Source: Maricaulis virginensis
GTDB taxonomy: Bacteria > Pseudomonadota > Alphaproteobacteria > Caulobacterales > Maricaulaceae
Direction of reading: 5' to 3'
DNA: 64,000 nt
NCBI RefSeq assembly: GCF_027922185.1
Contig: NZ_BSFE01000003.1
Coordinates: 372,001-436,000, forward strand
Shown here: positions 15,590 through 24,759 of the stretch, piece by piece
Position numbering within the stretch: position 1 is the stretch's first letter
Layout of the letters: every line of letters starts with the position of its first letter
Program-made: the position numbers and the translations under genes
The notes under the pieces: generated by a model
The model's database searches: none
The model's input: the letters and a program-made list of their open reading frames with translations, nothing else
Told to the model about the DNA's origin: nothing

Positions 15590-17041
15590 ATGGTCAACGA
15601 TCCGGACACCGATTCTTCCCGCCCGAGCGAGGAAGGCCAGCCGCCGCCCCGCCGGGGTGTCAGGCCGTTGATCGACAGCCTGCCCGGGCAGTTGCTGATG
15701 GTCACGCTGGGCCTGATCGCGGCGGGTGTGGCGCTGATCTATTTTCCCGCCGCCGCCGGCTTTCGCATGCAATGGATGAGCGACCGTGCCGAGGCGGCGC
15801 ACCTGGCCGCGCTGGCGGCCGATGTGGCGCCGGGCGGGGCGCTGGGCGAGGACGAGGTGCGGGCGCTGCTGATGGGCGCCGATGCCGTCGCCGTGTCCCG
15901 TGTGCGCGACGGCATGAACGAGCTGGTGCTCTATTCCGGTCCGATCGGCGAGGGGCTGGTGGAGACGGATCTGCGCAAGGCCGGCTGGTTCACCCATCTT
16001 CGCGACACGGTCGATGTGCTGTTCGCCCCGCCGGGCCGGCTGCTGCGCATCCGCGCCGAGCCGATGGGGGCGCCAGGCGAGACGATCGACGTGATTGTGC
16101 GCGAAACGCCGCTGCGGGCAGAATTGCACGCCTTTTCGCGCTGGCTGCTGGTGTGGGCCAGTATCGGTGCCGCGATCGCCGGAGCGGTGATCTATGCCGC
16201 GCTCTTCTATCTCTTCGTGCGCCCGATGCGGCGGCTGGCGGCGGCCATGACGCATTTCAGCGCCGACCCGTCCGACCCGGCCCGGGCGATCCGGCCGTCC
16301 GGCGCGCGCACCGAGATCGGCCAGGCCGAAGCGGAGCTGGCGCGCATGCAGGCGGATATCCGCCAGGCGCTGCACCAGCGCGAACGCCTCGCCGCGCTCG
16401 GCGGGGCTGTCGCCAAGATCAATCACGATCTGCGCAATGTGCTGGCCAGCGCCCAGCTGGTCTCCGACCGTCTGGCGACCGAGAGCGACGGGCGGGTGCG
16501 CAAGATGGGCGAGCGGCTGGTGCGCGCCGTGGATCGCGGGATCCGCCTGTGCGAGGCGACGCTGCAATACGGCCGGGCCGAGGAAACACCGCCGGTGCGG
16601 GCTGCCGTGCCGGCGCGGGCACTGCTGGACGAGGTGGTGGCCGATGCCGGTCTGGCGGGCTCCGGCGTCAGCTGGGACAACCGGGTCGCGGACACGCTGC
16701 TGCTGGATGCCGATCCGGACCAGGCGCACCGCCTGTTTCTCAACCTGTGCCGCAACGCCATCCAGGCGATGCAGGAACAGGCCGGTGAGCGCGCGCTTGC
16801 CGCGACTTCAAGCCTTGTGGACGGCCAGGCCGTCATCGAGATCCGCGATACCGGCCCCGGCCTGCCGCCCAGGGCGCGCGAGCGGCTGTTCGAGGCTTTC
16901 TCCGGCTCGGTCCGCAAGGGCGGCACCGGTCTCGGCCTCTCCATCGCCCGCGAACTCGCCCGCGCCCATGGCGGCGATGTCGAACTTGTCGGGAGCGACG
17001 AGGCGGGAACGGTCTTCGCCGTGCGGCTGCCGGTGGTTTAG
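15590..17041 (+). CDS. Membrane sensor histidine kinase (orphan)
   Basis: The 483-residue protein has two membrane spans (about 34-57 and 184-206) flanking a periplasmic sensor of about 125 residues. A HAMP-like linker follows, then a dimerisation domain with phospho-acceptor His279 in NHDLRN. The HATPase domain has an N box (NLCRNAIQAM), G1 (DTGPGLP) and G2 (GGTGLGLSIA). All catalytic boxes are intact. No response-regulator gene is adjacent, so its partner is encoded elsewhere. It is divergent from rpmH. Confidence 0.9.
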   Translation: MVNDPDTDSSRPSEEGQPPPRRGVRPLIDSLPGQLLMVTLGLIAAGVALIYFPAAAGFRMQWMSDRAEAAHLAALAADVAPGGALGEDEVRALLMGADAVAVSRVRDGMNELVLYSGPIGEGLVETDLRKAGWFTHLRDTVDVLFAPPGRLLRIRAEPMGAPGETIDVIVRETPLRAELHAFSRWLLVWASIGAAIAGAVIYAALFYLFVRPMRRLAAAMTHFSADPSDPARAIRPSGARTEIGQAEAELARMQADIRQALHQRERLAALGGAVAKINHDLRNVLASAQLVSDRLATESDGRVRKMGERLVRAVDRGIRLCEATLQYGRAEETPPVRAAVPARALLDEVVADAGLAGSGVSWDNRVADTLLLDADPDQAHRLFLNLCRNAIQAMQEQAGERALAATSSLVDGQAVIEIRDTGPGLPPRARERLFEAFSGSVRKGGTGLGLSIARELARAHGGDVELVGSDEAGTVFAVRLPVV

Positions 17042-17070
17042 GGGGGCGTGGGCTACATGCACTCCAGCAC

Positions 17071-17203
17071 CGTCATCCCACGGGCCCTGCGTCAGCAGGG
17101 ATCCGGGGGACCTCGTCCATCACGTGAGCCATGATCCAACCGGCCGGCGTCACATTCAGGACGCCGGGTGGTTGAGGTCCCCCGGACAAGCCGGGGGATG
17201 ACG
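17071..17203. repeat. Intergenic element B (nested inverted repeats)
   Basis: The ends CGTCATCCC and GGGATGACG are inverted repeats. Inside them CCGGGGGACCTC (17103-17114) is exactly inverted by GAGGTCCCCCGG (17174-17185). The whole can fold as one long hairpin between the convergent kinase and coq7 genes. Its outer ends resemble those of the element at 61233, so the two may be one family. There is no coding capacity. Confidence 0.65.
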
Positions 17204-17226
17204 ATGGTCTTGGGGCGGTAGGGTCC

Positions 17227-17799
17227 CTAAACCCGCTCGGACACCCTGATCGCGATCCTGCACCCCGCCTGGATGGCGCGGGAGAGGAGGGCGTAGCCGG
17301 GGGCTTCCTTTGCACCTTCCCCGACGGCGAGGTCGCGGTGCTCGATCTCTTCCAGACGGAATTTCTCGAACAGCTCGGCCAGCTCGTCCTCGCCCATCGC
17401 CTTCAGCTCGGCGACCTGGCCGGCATAGTGGCGCTCGATGACGGTCTCGACGGCTTCGGTGCAGGCATGGGCCGCCTTCTCGCCCATCAGCGCGGTGACG
17501 GCGCCCAGAGCGTGGCCGGCGACGTCCCAGACGGGGGCCAGCGCGGTGGGGCGGGCGTCGTGTTCGAAGATCAGCCGGTCGAACGTGTCGAGATGGTGCT
17601 GTTCGTCGGCCTCCATCTCCTCCAGCTGGGCCGCGATGCGGGCCTTGTGCGGCAATTGTCCGAACACGGCGCGCTGGCCCTGGTAGATCGCCACGGCGCC
17701 GTATTCGCCGGCATGGTCGACGCGGACCATCTGCTCGATACGCGTCCGGTCGCGGCGGCGGCCGGGCAGGGGCGGGCGCGGTGCGCGTTGCGCGGTCAT
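17227..17799 (-). CDS. coq7: Demethoxyubiquinone hydroxylase (Coq7)
   Basis: The 190-residue di-iron monooxygenase hydroxylates demethoxyubiquinone in aerobic ubiquinone synthesis. Iron-ligand motifs are visible: Glu in DHAGEYGA, then EADEQHH, Glu in the TEAVE helix, and EEIEHRD. The length suits the bacterial single-domain form. It overlaps dsbB by 4 bases (ATGA). Confidence 0.93.
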   Translation of the reverse strand: MTAQRAPRPPLPGRRRDRTRIEQMVRVDHAGEYGAVAIYQGQRAVFGQLPHKARIAAQLEEMEADEQHHLDTFDRLIFEHDARPTALAPVWDVAGHALGAVTALMGEKAAHACTEAVETVIERHYAGQVAELKAMGEDELAELFEKFRLEEIEHRDLAVGEGAKEAPGYALLSRAIQAGCRIAIRVSERV

Positions 17800-18323
17800 G
17801 ATTTCAGCCCCCGGATGCCCACGGCGATCGACAGGCCGGCCATCGCCGCCGAGATCAGCGCGTTATAGCCTGCCATCGAGATGCCCAGCAGCGTCCAGGC
17901 GGCCTCGTCGCACATCACGACAGGGCGCTGGCCATCCAGCGCGGCAAGCACGTCGGAGACCGACACGCTGCCGCCGCCCGAGGCGGTGCAGGTTTCCGGA
18001 CCGGCCCACCACTTGTACTCGATCCCCGCATGCCAGGCCGAAAAGCCCGCCGAGAACAGCAGCACGGCCGCGACGGCAAAGATCATGAAGGGCGCGAAAC
18101 GGGCGAGGCCCGGCCGCGCGATCATCAGGCCGCCGAAGGCCAGGCCCAGCGCGATCACCGCCATGTGGATATGGCGCTGGTCGTAGCACAGGGCACAGGG
18201 GTCGTAGTGGCCGATATACTGGAAGCCCCAGGCGCCGAAGAGCAGCAGAAGCGAACCGCCTGCCATCAGCAGGGGCCAGCGCGAAAGGGGGAACTGGGTC
18301 AGAACAGGTGTCATGGTGTCCAT
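17796..18323 (-). CDS. dsbB: Disulfide bond formation protein B family
   Basis: The 175-residue protein has four membrane spans. The first periplasmic loop has the CALC redox pair, and the second has Cys in ETCTASGGG and VVMCDE. DsbB reoxidises DsbA and passes electrons to quinone, which fits its position directly before coq7. The ATG at 18323 was taken; a second Met three codons later (18314) is equally possible because neither has a clear ribosome site. Confidence 0.88.
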   Translation of the reverse strand: MDTMTPVLTQFPLSRWPLLMAGGSLLLLFGAWGFQYIGHYDPCALCYDQRHIHMAVIALGLAFGGLMIARPGLARFAPFMIFAVAAVLLFSAGFSAWHAGIEYKWWAGPETCTASGGGSVSVSDVLAALDGQRPVVMCDEAAWTLLGISMAGYNALISAAMAGLSIAVGIRGLKS

Positions 18324-18400
18324 TGTTGCAAGTACCGGGCAATCTAGCGGCCGGGCCCGAAACATGTACCGCGACCAATTCGCACAGACCTTCCGGCCCG

Positions 18401-19018
18401 CTAAACCAGGGACCGCAGGAAGTCCTTGGCTATATCAATCATGGCATAGCCGAAAACCAACAAAAGCGTGATCCACACCAGTCCCAGGATCAGGCCGGCG
18501 ATGATCAGCAGCCCGTCGCGGGTAAGAAGGCCCAGCGCGGCGATGGCCAGCGCGATGCCCGGCGTGGTGTTGGTGGCCGGCAGCGGCACCAGGATCGAGG
18601 CGCAGAAGATCATGAAGATAACGCCGATCGCGCGCTCGGCGGACGGGCCGGAGAGAAAGCTCAGGCGCGGCCGGGCGAGCGCTTCCAGCCAGCCGAACCA
18701 TTTGCGGCCACTGCGTGCCATGCGGTCAAGTCCGGCCTTGGACAGGCGCCGCGCCTTGAAGCGTGCCGGCAGCCAGGGCTCGTCGCGGCCCATCGCCATC
18801 TGGGCGGACAGCGCCATCATCGGCAGCGACATGATCTGCGGCACGCCATAGAGGAAGGGGATGGAGACAGGCAGGGCCATGGCGAACAGGATGATGCCGA
18901 AAGCGCGCTCGCCGAGGGCATCGACAAATTCGCCAAGCGTGCAACCCTCCTCGCCCGTGTCTGCGGCAATGGCCTCCAGGGCCGACAGGAGCCCCCGGTT
19001 TTCGGCTGCATCGGTCAT
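18401..19018 (-). CDS. ExoD-family membrane protein
   Basis: The 205-residue protein matches the ExoD family, named from a Rhizobium exopolysaccharide-associated locus. It has an N-terminal amphipathic helix (GEFVDALGERAFGIILF) and about four to five membrane spans (for example VIFMIFCASILVPLPATN and LLIIAGLILGLVWITLLLV). Biochemical function is not established for the family. The ATG at 19018 gives the MTDAAEN start. It is monocistronic. Confidence 0.8.
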   Translation of the reverse strand: MTDAAENRGLLSALEAIAADTGEEGCTLGEFVDALGERAFGIILFAMALPVSIPFLYGVPQIMSLPMMALSAQMAMGRDEPWLPARFKARRLSKAGLDRMARSGRKWFGWLEALARPRLSFLSGPSAERAIGVIFMIFCASILVPLPATNTTPGIALAIAALGLLTRDGLLIIAGLILGLVWITLLLVFGYAMIDIAKDFLRSLV

Positions 19019-19166
19019 GCGGATGGTGTCCTGACAAACGGTGTCGAGATACGCGGACACTAGCCAGCGCGGCCCGTCCCGTCGAGCGCAATGGCTTGTT
19101 GACTTGCCGGGGCTTCGCGGTCAGCTTGCGGCGCGCTCGGGCGGCGGCTCTCGCCCCGCCCCGAAA

Positions 19167-19251
19167 GCCCCTGTGGCGGAATTGGTAGACGCGACGGATT
19201 CAAAATCCGTTTCCGCAAGGAGTGTCAGTTCGAGTCTGACCAGGGGCACCA
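19167..19251 (+). tRNA. tRNA-Leu (anticodon CAA)
   Basis: The acceptor strands are GCCCCTG (19167-19173) and CAGGGGC (19241-19247), followed by ACCA encoded in the DNA. The anticodon stem ACGGA/TCCGT holds loop TTCAAAA, so the anticodon is CAA and it reads UUG. A long variable arm and TTCGAGT T-loop are present, as expected for a class II tRNA. Confidence 0.97.
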
Positions 19252-19271
19252 CCCTTCGCCCTTCGGGCTTC

Positions 19272-19287
19272 GGGTGGCAAGCCACCC
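19272..19287. terminator. Hairpin downstream of tRNA-Leu
   Basis: GGGTGGC-AA-GCCACCC is a perfect inverted repeat 20 bp after the tRNA. There is no T-run, so it may be a processing signal or a Rho-dependent end. The rest of 19288-19505 shows no gene. Confidence 0.35.
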
Positions 19288-19505
19288 GCAGCGCGAATGC
19301 GAGCGACGCGAGCGGGCGAAGGCGGACTGCTCCTCACAAGCGCCATCCCCCCCCCTCACGCCATCCACCACCGCCAGCCAGCGCTTTCACGCTACCAATT
19401 GCAACTTTTGATCGGCGGACGTGTTCGCGGCCTCGTCAGATGCGGTCCGGAGTGCTAGCGTCCGGTCACGGCCAGCTGGACGGGGTGAGTTTGAGGAGGC
19501 GGGCC

Positions 19506-20396
19506 TTGCTGTCACCGGGTAGTGCGTTGATTTTCGCGCGTTTCGCGCTGGCGCTGACTTTCTTGTGGTTCGGCGCCATGGACTTCACAAGTGTCGGCAC
19601 GGCGATCACGGCGGGCTGGCTCGACGGCCATGCCATGCTGCCGGACGTGTCCGACCAGGCCTCCTCCGCGGCGCGGGCGATCGGCGTGTACCAGATCGTC
19701 ATGGCGGTGCTGATCGGCCTGCCCATCCCTTCCGGCGGTTTCCGGCGCATCGGCTTTGCGATGCTGGGCCTGTTCTGCGCCGGTGCGCTGACGCTGATCG
19801 CGACCAATCCGGTCTGGAGCGCGGCCGAGGGCGGCTTTCCGGCGATCGGCGCGGGGCAGGACATCATCAAGTATCTCGCCATTCTCGGTCTCGCCCTGTG
19901 GTGCGGCTCCTTCGACAATACCCGCATGTTCTCCAACCGGTATTCGCAGATGCGGGTGTGGGCGCAGCTGGTGATGTGGGCCGGGCTGGTGCTGGTGCTC
20001 GGCTGGATCGGCGCGATGAAATTCACCGCTACCGAGGCCGCCGGTATCGAGCCGCTCGTGCGCTCGCACCTCTTCTTCTACTGGATGCCCGGCCTGATCG
20101 GTGTGCAGGGCACCTCCTATGCGATCGGCGCGATCGAGCTGTTCACGGTCGCGGCGCTCGCCGGCTACTGGTTCTCGACCCGCGCCTACCGGACCGGTCT
20201 CTTCCTGGCCGCGGTGACCTTCTGTGTGACACTGTCCTTCCTGGTCACCTTCTCCGGATCCTGGGAGAGCCAGCTGGGCGGTTTCCCGGCGCTGGCGCCG
20301 GCGGGACATTTCCTCCTGAAAGACCTTCCGCTGCTGGCGGTCTGCCTTGCGCTCGCTGCTGAAACCGGCCGCGCCGGCACGCGCTACCGGCGCTGA
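19506..20396 (+). CDS. DUF417-family membrane protein, internally duplicated
   Basis: The second half (about residues 145-290) is a canonical DUF417/YkgB-like four-span unit (IGAMKFTATEAAGIEPLV, then VTLSFLVTFSGSW and FLLKDLPLL). The first half (about 5-140) repeats the same plan in diverged form (WFGAMDFTSVGTAI, YQIVMAVLIGLP, GQDIIKYLAILGLALW). Family members are usually a single unit of around 200 residues; this one is 296. The TTG at 19506 is chosen because GAGGAGG lies 6 bases upstream; ATG 19440 or GTG 19485 are alternatives. The role is unknown. Confidence 0.75.
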   Translation: MLSPGSALIFARFALALTFLWFGAMDFTSVGTAITAGWLDGHAMLPDVSDQASSAARAIGVYQIVMAVLIGLPIPSGGFRRIGFAMLGLFCAGALTLIATNPVWSAAEGGFPAIGAGQDIIKYLAILGLALWCGSFDNTRMFSNRYSQMRVWAQLVMWAGLVLVLGWIGAMKFTATEAAGIEPLVRSHLFFYWMPGLIGVQGTSYAIGAIELFTVAALAGYWFSTRAYRTGLFLAAVTFCVTLSFLVTFSGSWESQLGGFPALAPAGHFLLKDLPLLAVCLALAAETGRAGTRYRR

Positions 20397-20474
20397 CCGG
20401 CCGGTTGACGCGGAAATTCCCGGACATGTTCTGAAACACGTTTCACACTTGCCGCCGCAGTCGTCCTGTTGTGC

Positions 20475-20502
20475 TTGACCGGGTGGGGGCCCTACCTACT
20501 CT
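20475..20502 (+). promoter_or_regulatory. Candidate sigma-70 promoter for the acyl-CoA synthetase gene
   Basis: TTGACC (20475-20480) and TACTCT (20497-20502) are separated by 16 bp. They lie just upstream of a GGGAGG ribosome site and the ATG at 20527. Confidence 0.45.
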
Positions 20503-20526
20503 GCTGGGCAAAACGGGAGGAAATCG

Positions 20527-22320
20527 ATGGGCGTTTTCGGCGCGATCAAGCGCGAGTTCGACTATGTGTCGGGCATGCTTCGCGTGCTGCGCGAGATCCG
20601 CAAGGTGGGCTCGGGCTCCGGCGTGCGCGTGCCGGACAAGATCGAGGCGACCGTCGACCGCTATCCCGACCGGCCCATGGCCCTGCTGGACGATGGCGAG
20701 ATCTCCTACCGCCAGTTCGACGCCTATGCGAACAGGGTCGCCCACTGGGCGCTGGACCGGGGCCTGAAGCCCGGCGACACGGTCGCCCTGTTCATGAGCA
20801 ATCGCTGGGAATACATCGCGATCTGGTTCGGCCTGTCCAAGGTCGGCATCGTGATCTCGCTGATCAACAACCAGCTCACCGGTCATTCCCTTGCCCACTG
20901 CCTGACCATCGGCGAAACGAAGCATGCCATCGTCGAGGGCGAGCTGGCCGGCGCCTATGAGAGCGCCCGCGGCTGCGGTATCGGCGAGATCGGCGCCTGG
21001 GTGTTCGACGGCGAGCTTGACGGGGCGCAGTCCTTCGACGCGGCCCTGGCGGCGCAGTCGTCGGAACGGCCCGATCCCATCCTGCGCGACACGGTGAAGC
21101 CGGAAGACGCGGTGCTGAAAATGTTCACCAGCGGCACGACCGGCCTGCCCAAGGCGGCGCTGATGACGCATATCCGCGCGCTCTACTATCTCCACGTCTT
21201 CGCCATTGTCGCCAAGGCGCGAGAGACCGACCGCATGATGATGGTGCTGCCGCTGTATCACGCGACGGGCGGGCTGTGCGGTGTGGGCTGCGCGATCTGT
21301 TTCGGCGGGGCGCTGATCATCCGGCCGCGTTTCTCCGCGACGAATTTCTGGCCCGACGTACAGCGCTTCGGCGCCACCATGTTCATGTATGTCGGCGAGC
21401 TGTGCCGCTTCCTGGTCAACTCGCCCGAGACGCCCGAGGAAAAGCAGCACAAGCTGCGCGTCGCCATCGGCAACGGCATGCGCCGCGAGGTCTGGGAGGA
21501 GTTCCAGGACCGGTTCGATCTGCCCCAGATCGTCGAATTCTACGGCTCGACCGAGGGCAATGTCGGCCTGGTCAACACCGACAACACGCCCGGATCGATC
21601 GGCCGCGTGCCCGGCTATCTGAAATCCCGCTTCAATATCGATCTCGTCCGTTTCGACATGGAGGCGGAAAAACCGATGCGCGGCGAGGACGGGTTCTGTA
21701 TCCAGTGTGCGCCCGGCGAGGTGGGCGAGGCGATCGGCAAGATCGACACCGACGACGCCCGCTTCCGCTTTGACGGCTATGGCAGCAAGGAAGACACCGA
21801 GAAGAAGATCCTGCGCAATGTCTATGAAGAGGGCGATGCCTGGTTCCGCACCGGCGATCTCATGACGCGCGACAAGCTGGGCTATTACTATTTCGTCGAC
21901 CGGGTCGGCGACACCTTCCGCTGGAAGTCGGAAAACGTGGCGACCGGCGAGGTGGCCGAAGCGCTGAGCGTGGCGGGGGTCGAGCAGGCCAATGTCTATG
22001 GTGTCGAGGTCAACGGCCATTCCGGCCGCGCCGGCATGGCCGCGCTGGTCCTGTCGGATGGCGGGGTCGACTTCGACGCGCTGCACGCCCATGTGCACGC
22101 CGAGCTGCCGGCCTATGCCTGCCCGCTCTTCCTGCGCCTGCAGCCGCAGACCGACACGACCGGCACCTTCAAGTTCCGCAAGGTGGATCTGGTGAAGGAA
22201 GGCTTTGATCCGGCCGCGATTTCGGACACGATCCTGTTCGACCATCCCGGCGAGGGGCGCTATGTCACCCTGACCCCGGAGCTGTATGAGCAGATCCAGT
22301 CCGGAGCCCTTCGCGTATGA
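20527..22320 (+). CDS. Long-chain/very-long-chain acyl-CoA synthetase
   Basis: The 597-residue protein belongs to the FATP/VLACS branch of adenylate-forming enzymes. It activates a fatty acid through an acyl-AMP to acyl-CoA. The P-loop TSGTTGLPKAA begins at about residue 201. A YGSTEGN motif gives the A5 region, and FRTGDLMTRDKLGYYYFVDR is the A7-A8 hinge. Chain-length preference cannot be read from the sequence. It is translationally coupled to the next gene by an ATGA overlap. Confidence 0.9.
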   Translation: MGVFGAIKREFDYVSGMLRVLREIRKVGSGSGVRVPDKIEATVDRYPDRPMALLDDGEISYRQFDAYANRVAHWALDRGLKPGDTVALFMSNRWEYIAIWFGLSKVGIVISLINNQLTGHSLAHCLTIGETKHAIVEGELAGAYESARGCGIGEIGAWVFDGELDGAQSFDAALAAQSSERPDPILRDTVKPEDAVLKMFTSGTTGLPKAALMTHIRALYYLHVFAIVAKARETDRMMMVLPLYHATGGLCGVGCAICFGGALIIRPRFSATNFWPDVQRFGATMFMYVGELCRFLVNSPETPEEKQHKLRVAIGNGMRREVWEEFQDRFDLPQIVEFYGSTEGNVGLVNTDNTPGSIGRVPGYLKSRFNIDLVRFDMEAEKPMRGEDGFCIQCAPGEVGEAIGKIDTDDARFRFDGYGSKEDTEKKILRNVYEEGDAWFRTGDLMTRDKLGYYYFVDRVGDTFRWKSENVATGEVAEALSVAGVEQANVYGVEVNGHSGRAGMAALVLSDGGVDFDALHAHVHAELPAYACPLFLRLQPQTDTTGTFKFRKVDLVKEGFDPAAISDTILFDHPGEGRYVTLTPELYEQIQSGALRV

Positions 22321-22922
22321 GCCTTTCCGAACCGACGCCGCAGGACATTATCGATTTCTGGTTCGAGGACGCCGGTCCGGCGAAATGGTATGCGGTCTCC
22401 GCCGCCTTCGACGCCGTGCTGCGCCGGCGCTTCGGCAAGACGATCGAGCGCGAGGCCGTGCGCTATCGCACAGGTTCCCATCCCTGGCTCGACGATGCCG
22501 AGGGTGCGCTGGCGCTGATCCTCTTGTTCGACCAGTTTCCGCGTAATGTCTGGCGCGGTTCGGGCAAGGCCTTCGAGTTCGACCCGCTGGCGCGCGATAT
22601 CGCCGAGTCGATGATCGCCCGCGGTCTCGACTGGGCCATCGCCGAGGATCGCCGCGCCTTCGTCTATCTGCCCTTCATGCATTCCGAAGCCCTGGCCGAT
22701 CAGGATCGCTGCATCGCGCTGGCGCAGGAGCGGCTGGAGACCGGCTCCACCCTGCACCATGCCCGCAAGCATCGCGAGGTGATCGAGCGGTTCGGGCGCT
22801 TCCCCTATCGCAATGAGGCGATGGGGCGGACCTCGACCGCGGAAGAAATCGCCTATCTCGACAGCGGCGGATACGCACCCGGTCGGAACGACTCGGCAAA
22901 ATCGTCCGGAGGGCAGGGCTGA
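22317..22922 (+). CDS. DUF924-family protein
   Basis: The 201-residue helical protein begins with the family hallmark IIDFWFED and continues with WYAVSAAFDAVLRRRFG, LILLFDQFPRNVWRG and YLPFMHSE. The family is widespread and has a TPR-like helical fold; its activity is not defined. It shares a transcript with the acyl-CoA synthetase, starting within its last codons. Confidence 0.85.
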   Translation: MSLSEPTPQDIIDFWFEDAGPAKWYAVSAAFDAVLRRRFGKTIEREAVRYRTGSHPWLDDAEGALALILLFDQFPRNVWRGSGKAFEFDPLARDIAESMIARGLDWAIAEDRRAFVYLPFMHSEALADQDRCIALAQERLETGSTLHHARKHREVIERFGRFPYRNEAMGRTSTAEEIAYLDSGGYAPGRNDSAKSSGGQG

Positions 22923-23043
22923 CCCCCGGGCGGTTCGGGTGAATTTGATCTAACTATCAGATATTGTTATATGTAATCGGAGTTCCGATCTGGCCCCGCC
23001 CTTGCTCTTGTGTCTGGCAGACCCGTCCACAGGAGCCCGTTGC

Positions 23044-23268
23044 ATGACCCCGCGCGTCCACATCACCGTCGAAGATATCCGCCAGATCGCCTGGACCATG
23101 GTCGATCTGCACGGCCCCCAGGCGATCGGCTATGCCGACGAGGCGGTGACGGATCTGGACGAGCAGGGCCAGCCCGAGGGCGCCGATGCCTGGCGCGCTT
23201 TGCGCTCGGTGATGGAAGACGCGCTGGCCGGCCGTCTTGCCCGTGAAGGCGATATCACGGTGCACTAA
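23044..23268 (+). CDS. Small conserved-looking hypothetical protein
   Basis: The 74-residue acidic helical protein starts MTPRVHITVEDIRQIAWTM. No signal peptide or membrane span is present. The upstream 120 bp is unusually AT-rich (TTGTTATATGTAATC), suggesting its own promoter. I do not recognise the family. The codon pattern is like that of neighbouring real genes, which supports it as coding. Confidence 0.6.
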   Translation: MTPRVHITVEDIRQIAWTMVDLHGPQAIGYADEAVTDLDEQGQPEGADAWRALRSVMEDALAGRLAREGDITVH

Positions 23269-23275
23269 AATGGTT

Positions 23276-23305
23276 TGCGGGCGCACCGCTGCCGGTACGC
23301 CCGCA
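23276..23305. terminator. Bidirectional hairpin between convergent genes
   Basis: TGCGGGCG (23276-23283) is inverted by CGCCCGCA (23298-23305) with a 14-base loop. It lies in the 54 bp between the ends of the 74-residue gene and the Sel1-like gene. An A/T run lies only on the left side, so it is a better terminator for the minus-strand gene. Confidence 0.5.
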
Positions 23306-23322
23306 CGGCTCTTCCCGCTCGC

Positions 23323-24615
23323 CTACTGGCAGACCTGCGCACTCGTATTGCTGCCGCTCATCACGCAGTGGGCATAGCGATAGCGGTCCCGTGTCGCAGC
23401 AGAGATATCCGCGGCGCTTGCCATCGGCGGCGGCGTGGAGCTCGCGCTGGACGATGTATAGGTCGGCGCGCTCGAGCCGTAGAGTTCGCGCCAGCGTGCA
23501 TCGGCGGCGCCCGGCGAGTTGGTGCCGGTGCCGAAACGGCCCTCCAGCCCGGTTCCGCGCGCCGCGAGTTCCGCATCGGCGGCCTGGCGTACCGGGCCCG
23601 ACGAGAACCACAGCGCAGCAGCATAAAGATCATTCGTCGCGATATCGCCCATCCGGCCGGCCTGCCGGGCGGCAAGGATGGCGCGCTCGGCCAGATCGCG
23701 CGAGCGGGCGGTATTGATCGCGGCCGACACGGCATCGCCATAGCGGCCCTGGGCCAGCGGCGCCTCGATCTGGGCGTTCAGTGCGGCCATATTGGCTTCA
23801 TAGGCGGCCTGGTCGCGGAAATAGGTCTGCCACTGGCGGGCCATGTCGCAGGAATTGGCATGACCGTTCGAGCAGGCCCGCTCGTAATAGGTCGCGCCCA
23901 GCCGGTATTCGTCGATACTGACATACACGGCCGCCACATTGCGGCAGTCGCCGCCGCTCTGCTGCTCGTCGCAGCGGATCATGGAATAGCGCAGGCCCTT
24001 TTCCGGATCGAACGTCGCGGCTTCCGGATTGGCATAGACGCGGGCGGCGACGTCGCAGCCCTTGATGTCGCGGTAGCGGTCGCAGGCGCGTTCGGCGAAC
24101 CAGGCGGCATTTTCCAGATTGATCATGTCCGGATGGTCACCGGAATCGCCGTCCCAGCTCCAGTCCAGCCCCCAAAGGCACGGATTCCGGACACCCGCCT
24201 CGCACCCGGCCCGGGCCGTGGCGACGGCGCGGCCGTAATTGCGTGCCGGAGAGCTGGCGCTGATGAAATGGCCCAGCGAGCGGCTGCAGCCATCCTCATG
24301 CCCCATCGTGCAGGCCTGTGCCATGTATTCCACGCCCAGTTCGACATTGCGCTCGAGATTGCCCTCGCCGACGCTCATCAGATAGCCGGCCGTGTTGCAG
24401 CCATCCGGCACACCCAGATTGCAGGCGCGCAGGAAGTAGTCGACCGCGCGCTGCTTGTTTTCCGGCACGCCCTGGCCCTGCGCGTATTCGGCGCCGGTAT
24501 AGAAGCAGGCTTCGCCATCGCCGGCGGCACACGCGGCCTGGGATGGCGATTGCTGGGCCTGGACGGCCGGTGTGAACCCCAGGGCGAGCCCCAGGATGAC
24601 AAGCGTTCTGAACAT
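23323..24615 (-). CDS. Secreted Sel1/TPR-like Cys-rich repeat protein
   Basis: The 430-residue protein has a signal peptide (about 1-21, ending VQAQ) and five to six Sel1-like helix-pair units. Each unit carries paired Cys (AACAAGDGEACFYTGAEYAQ, ACNLGVPDGCNTAGYL, ACTMGHEDGCSRSLG). A longer helical part and a Ser/Thr-rich low-complexity stretch (TYTSSSASSTPPP) follow near the C-terminus. Cys-rich Sel1 proteins act as periplasmic scaffolds or, in the Hcp family, beta-lactamase-like proteins; no specific role follows here. ATG 24615 sits behind GGGAG. Confidence 0.72.
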   Translation of the reverse strand: MFRTLVILGLALGFTPAVQAQQSPSQAACAAGDGEACFYTGAEYAQGQGVPENKQRAVDYFLRACNLGVPDGCNTAGYLMSVGEGNLERNVELGVEYMAQACTMGHEDGCSRSLGHFISASSPARNYGRAVATARAGCEAGVRNPCLWGLDWSWDGDSGDHPDMINLENAAWFAERACDRYRDIKGCDVAARVYANPEAATFDPEKGLRYSMIRCDEQQSGGDCRNVAAVYVSIDEYRLGATYYERACSNGHANSCDMARQWQTYFRDQAAYEANMAALNAQIEAPLAQGRYGDAVSAAINTARSRDLAERAILAARQAGRMGDIATNDLYAAALWFSSGPVRQAADAELAARGTGLEGRFGTGTNSPGAADARWRELYGSSAPTYTSSSASSTPPPMASAADISAATRDRYRYAHCVMSGSNTSAQVCQ

Positions 24616-24759
24616 GTATTTCTCCCGTCCGATCATGGTCTTCGGGAAAACTAGGCCAAGCGCTGGACAATCGGTCTCCCCGGTTCAGGGGAGGCGCGGC
24701 CAGCGGCATCCCGCCACACCGCAGTTGCGCTGTCACGGGCCTGTGCTAACTGCACATCC

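Noticed and set aside
19041..19440. Upstream extension of the DUF417 frame through the tRNA
   Set aside because: It would read across the complete tRNA-Leu gene, so it cannot be coding.
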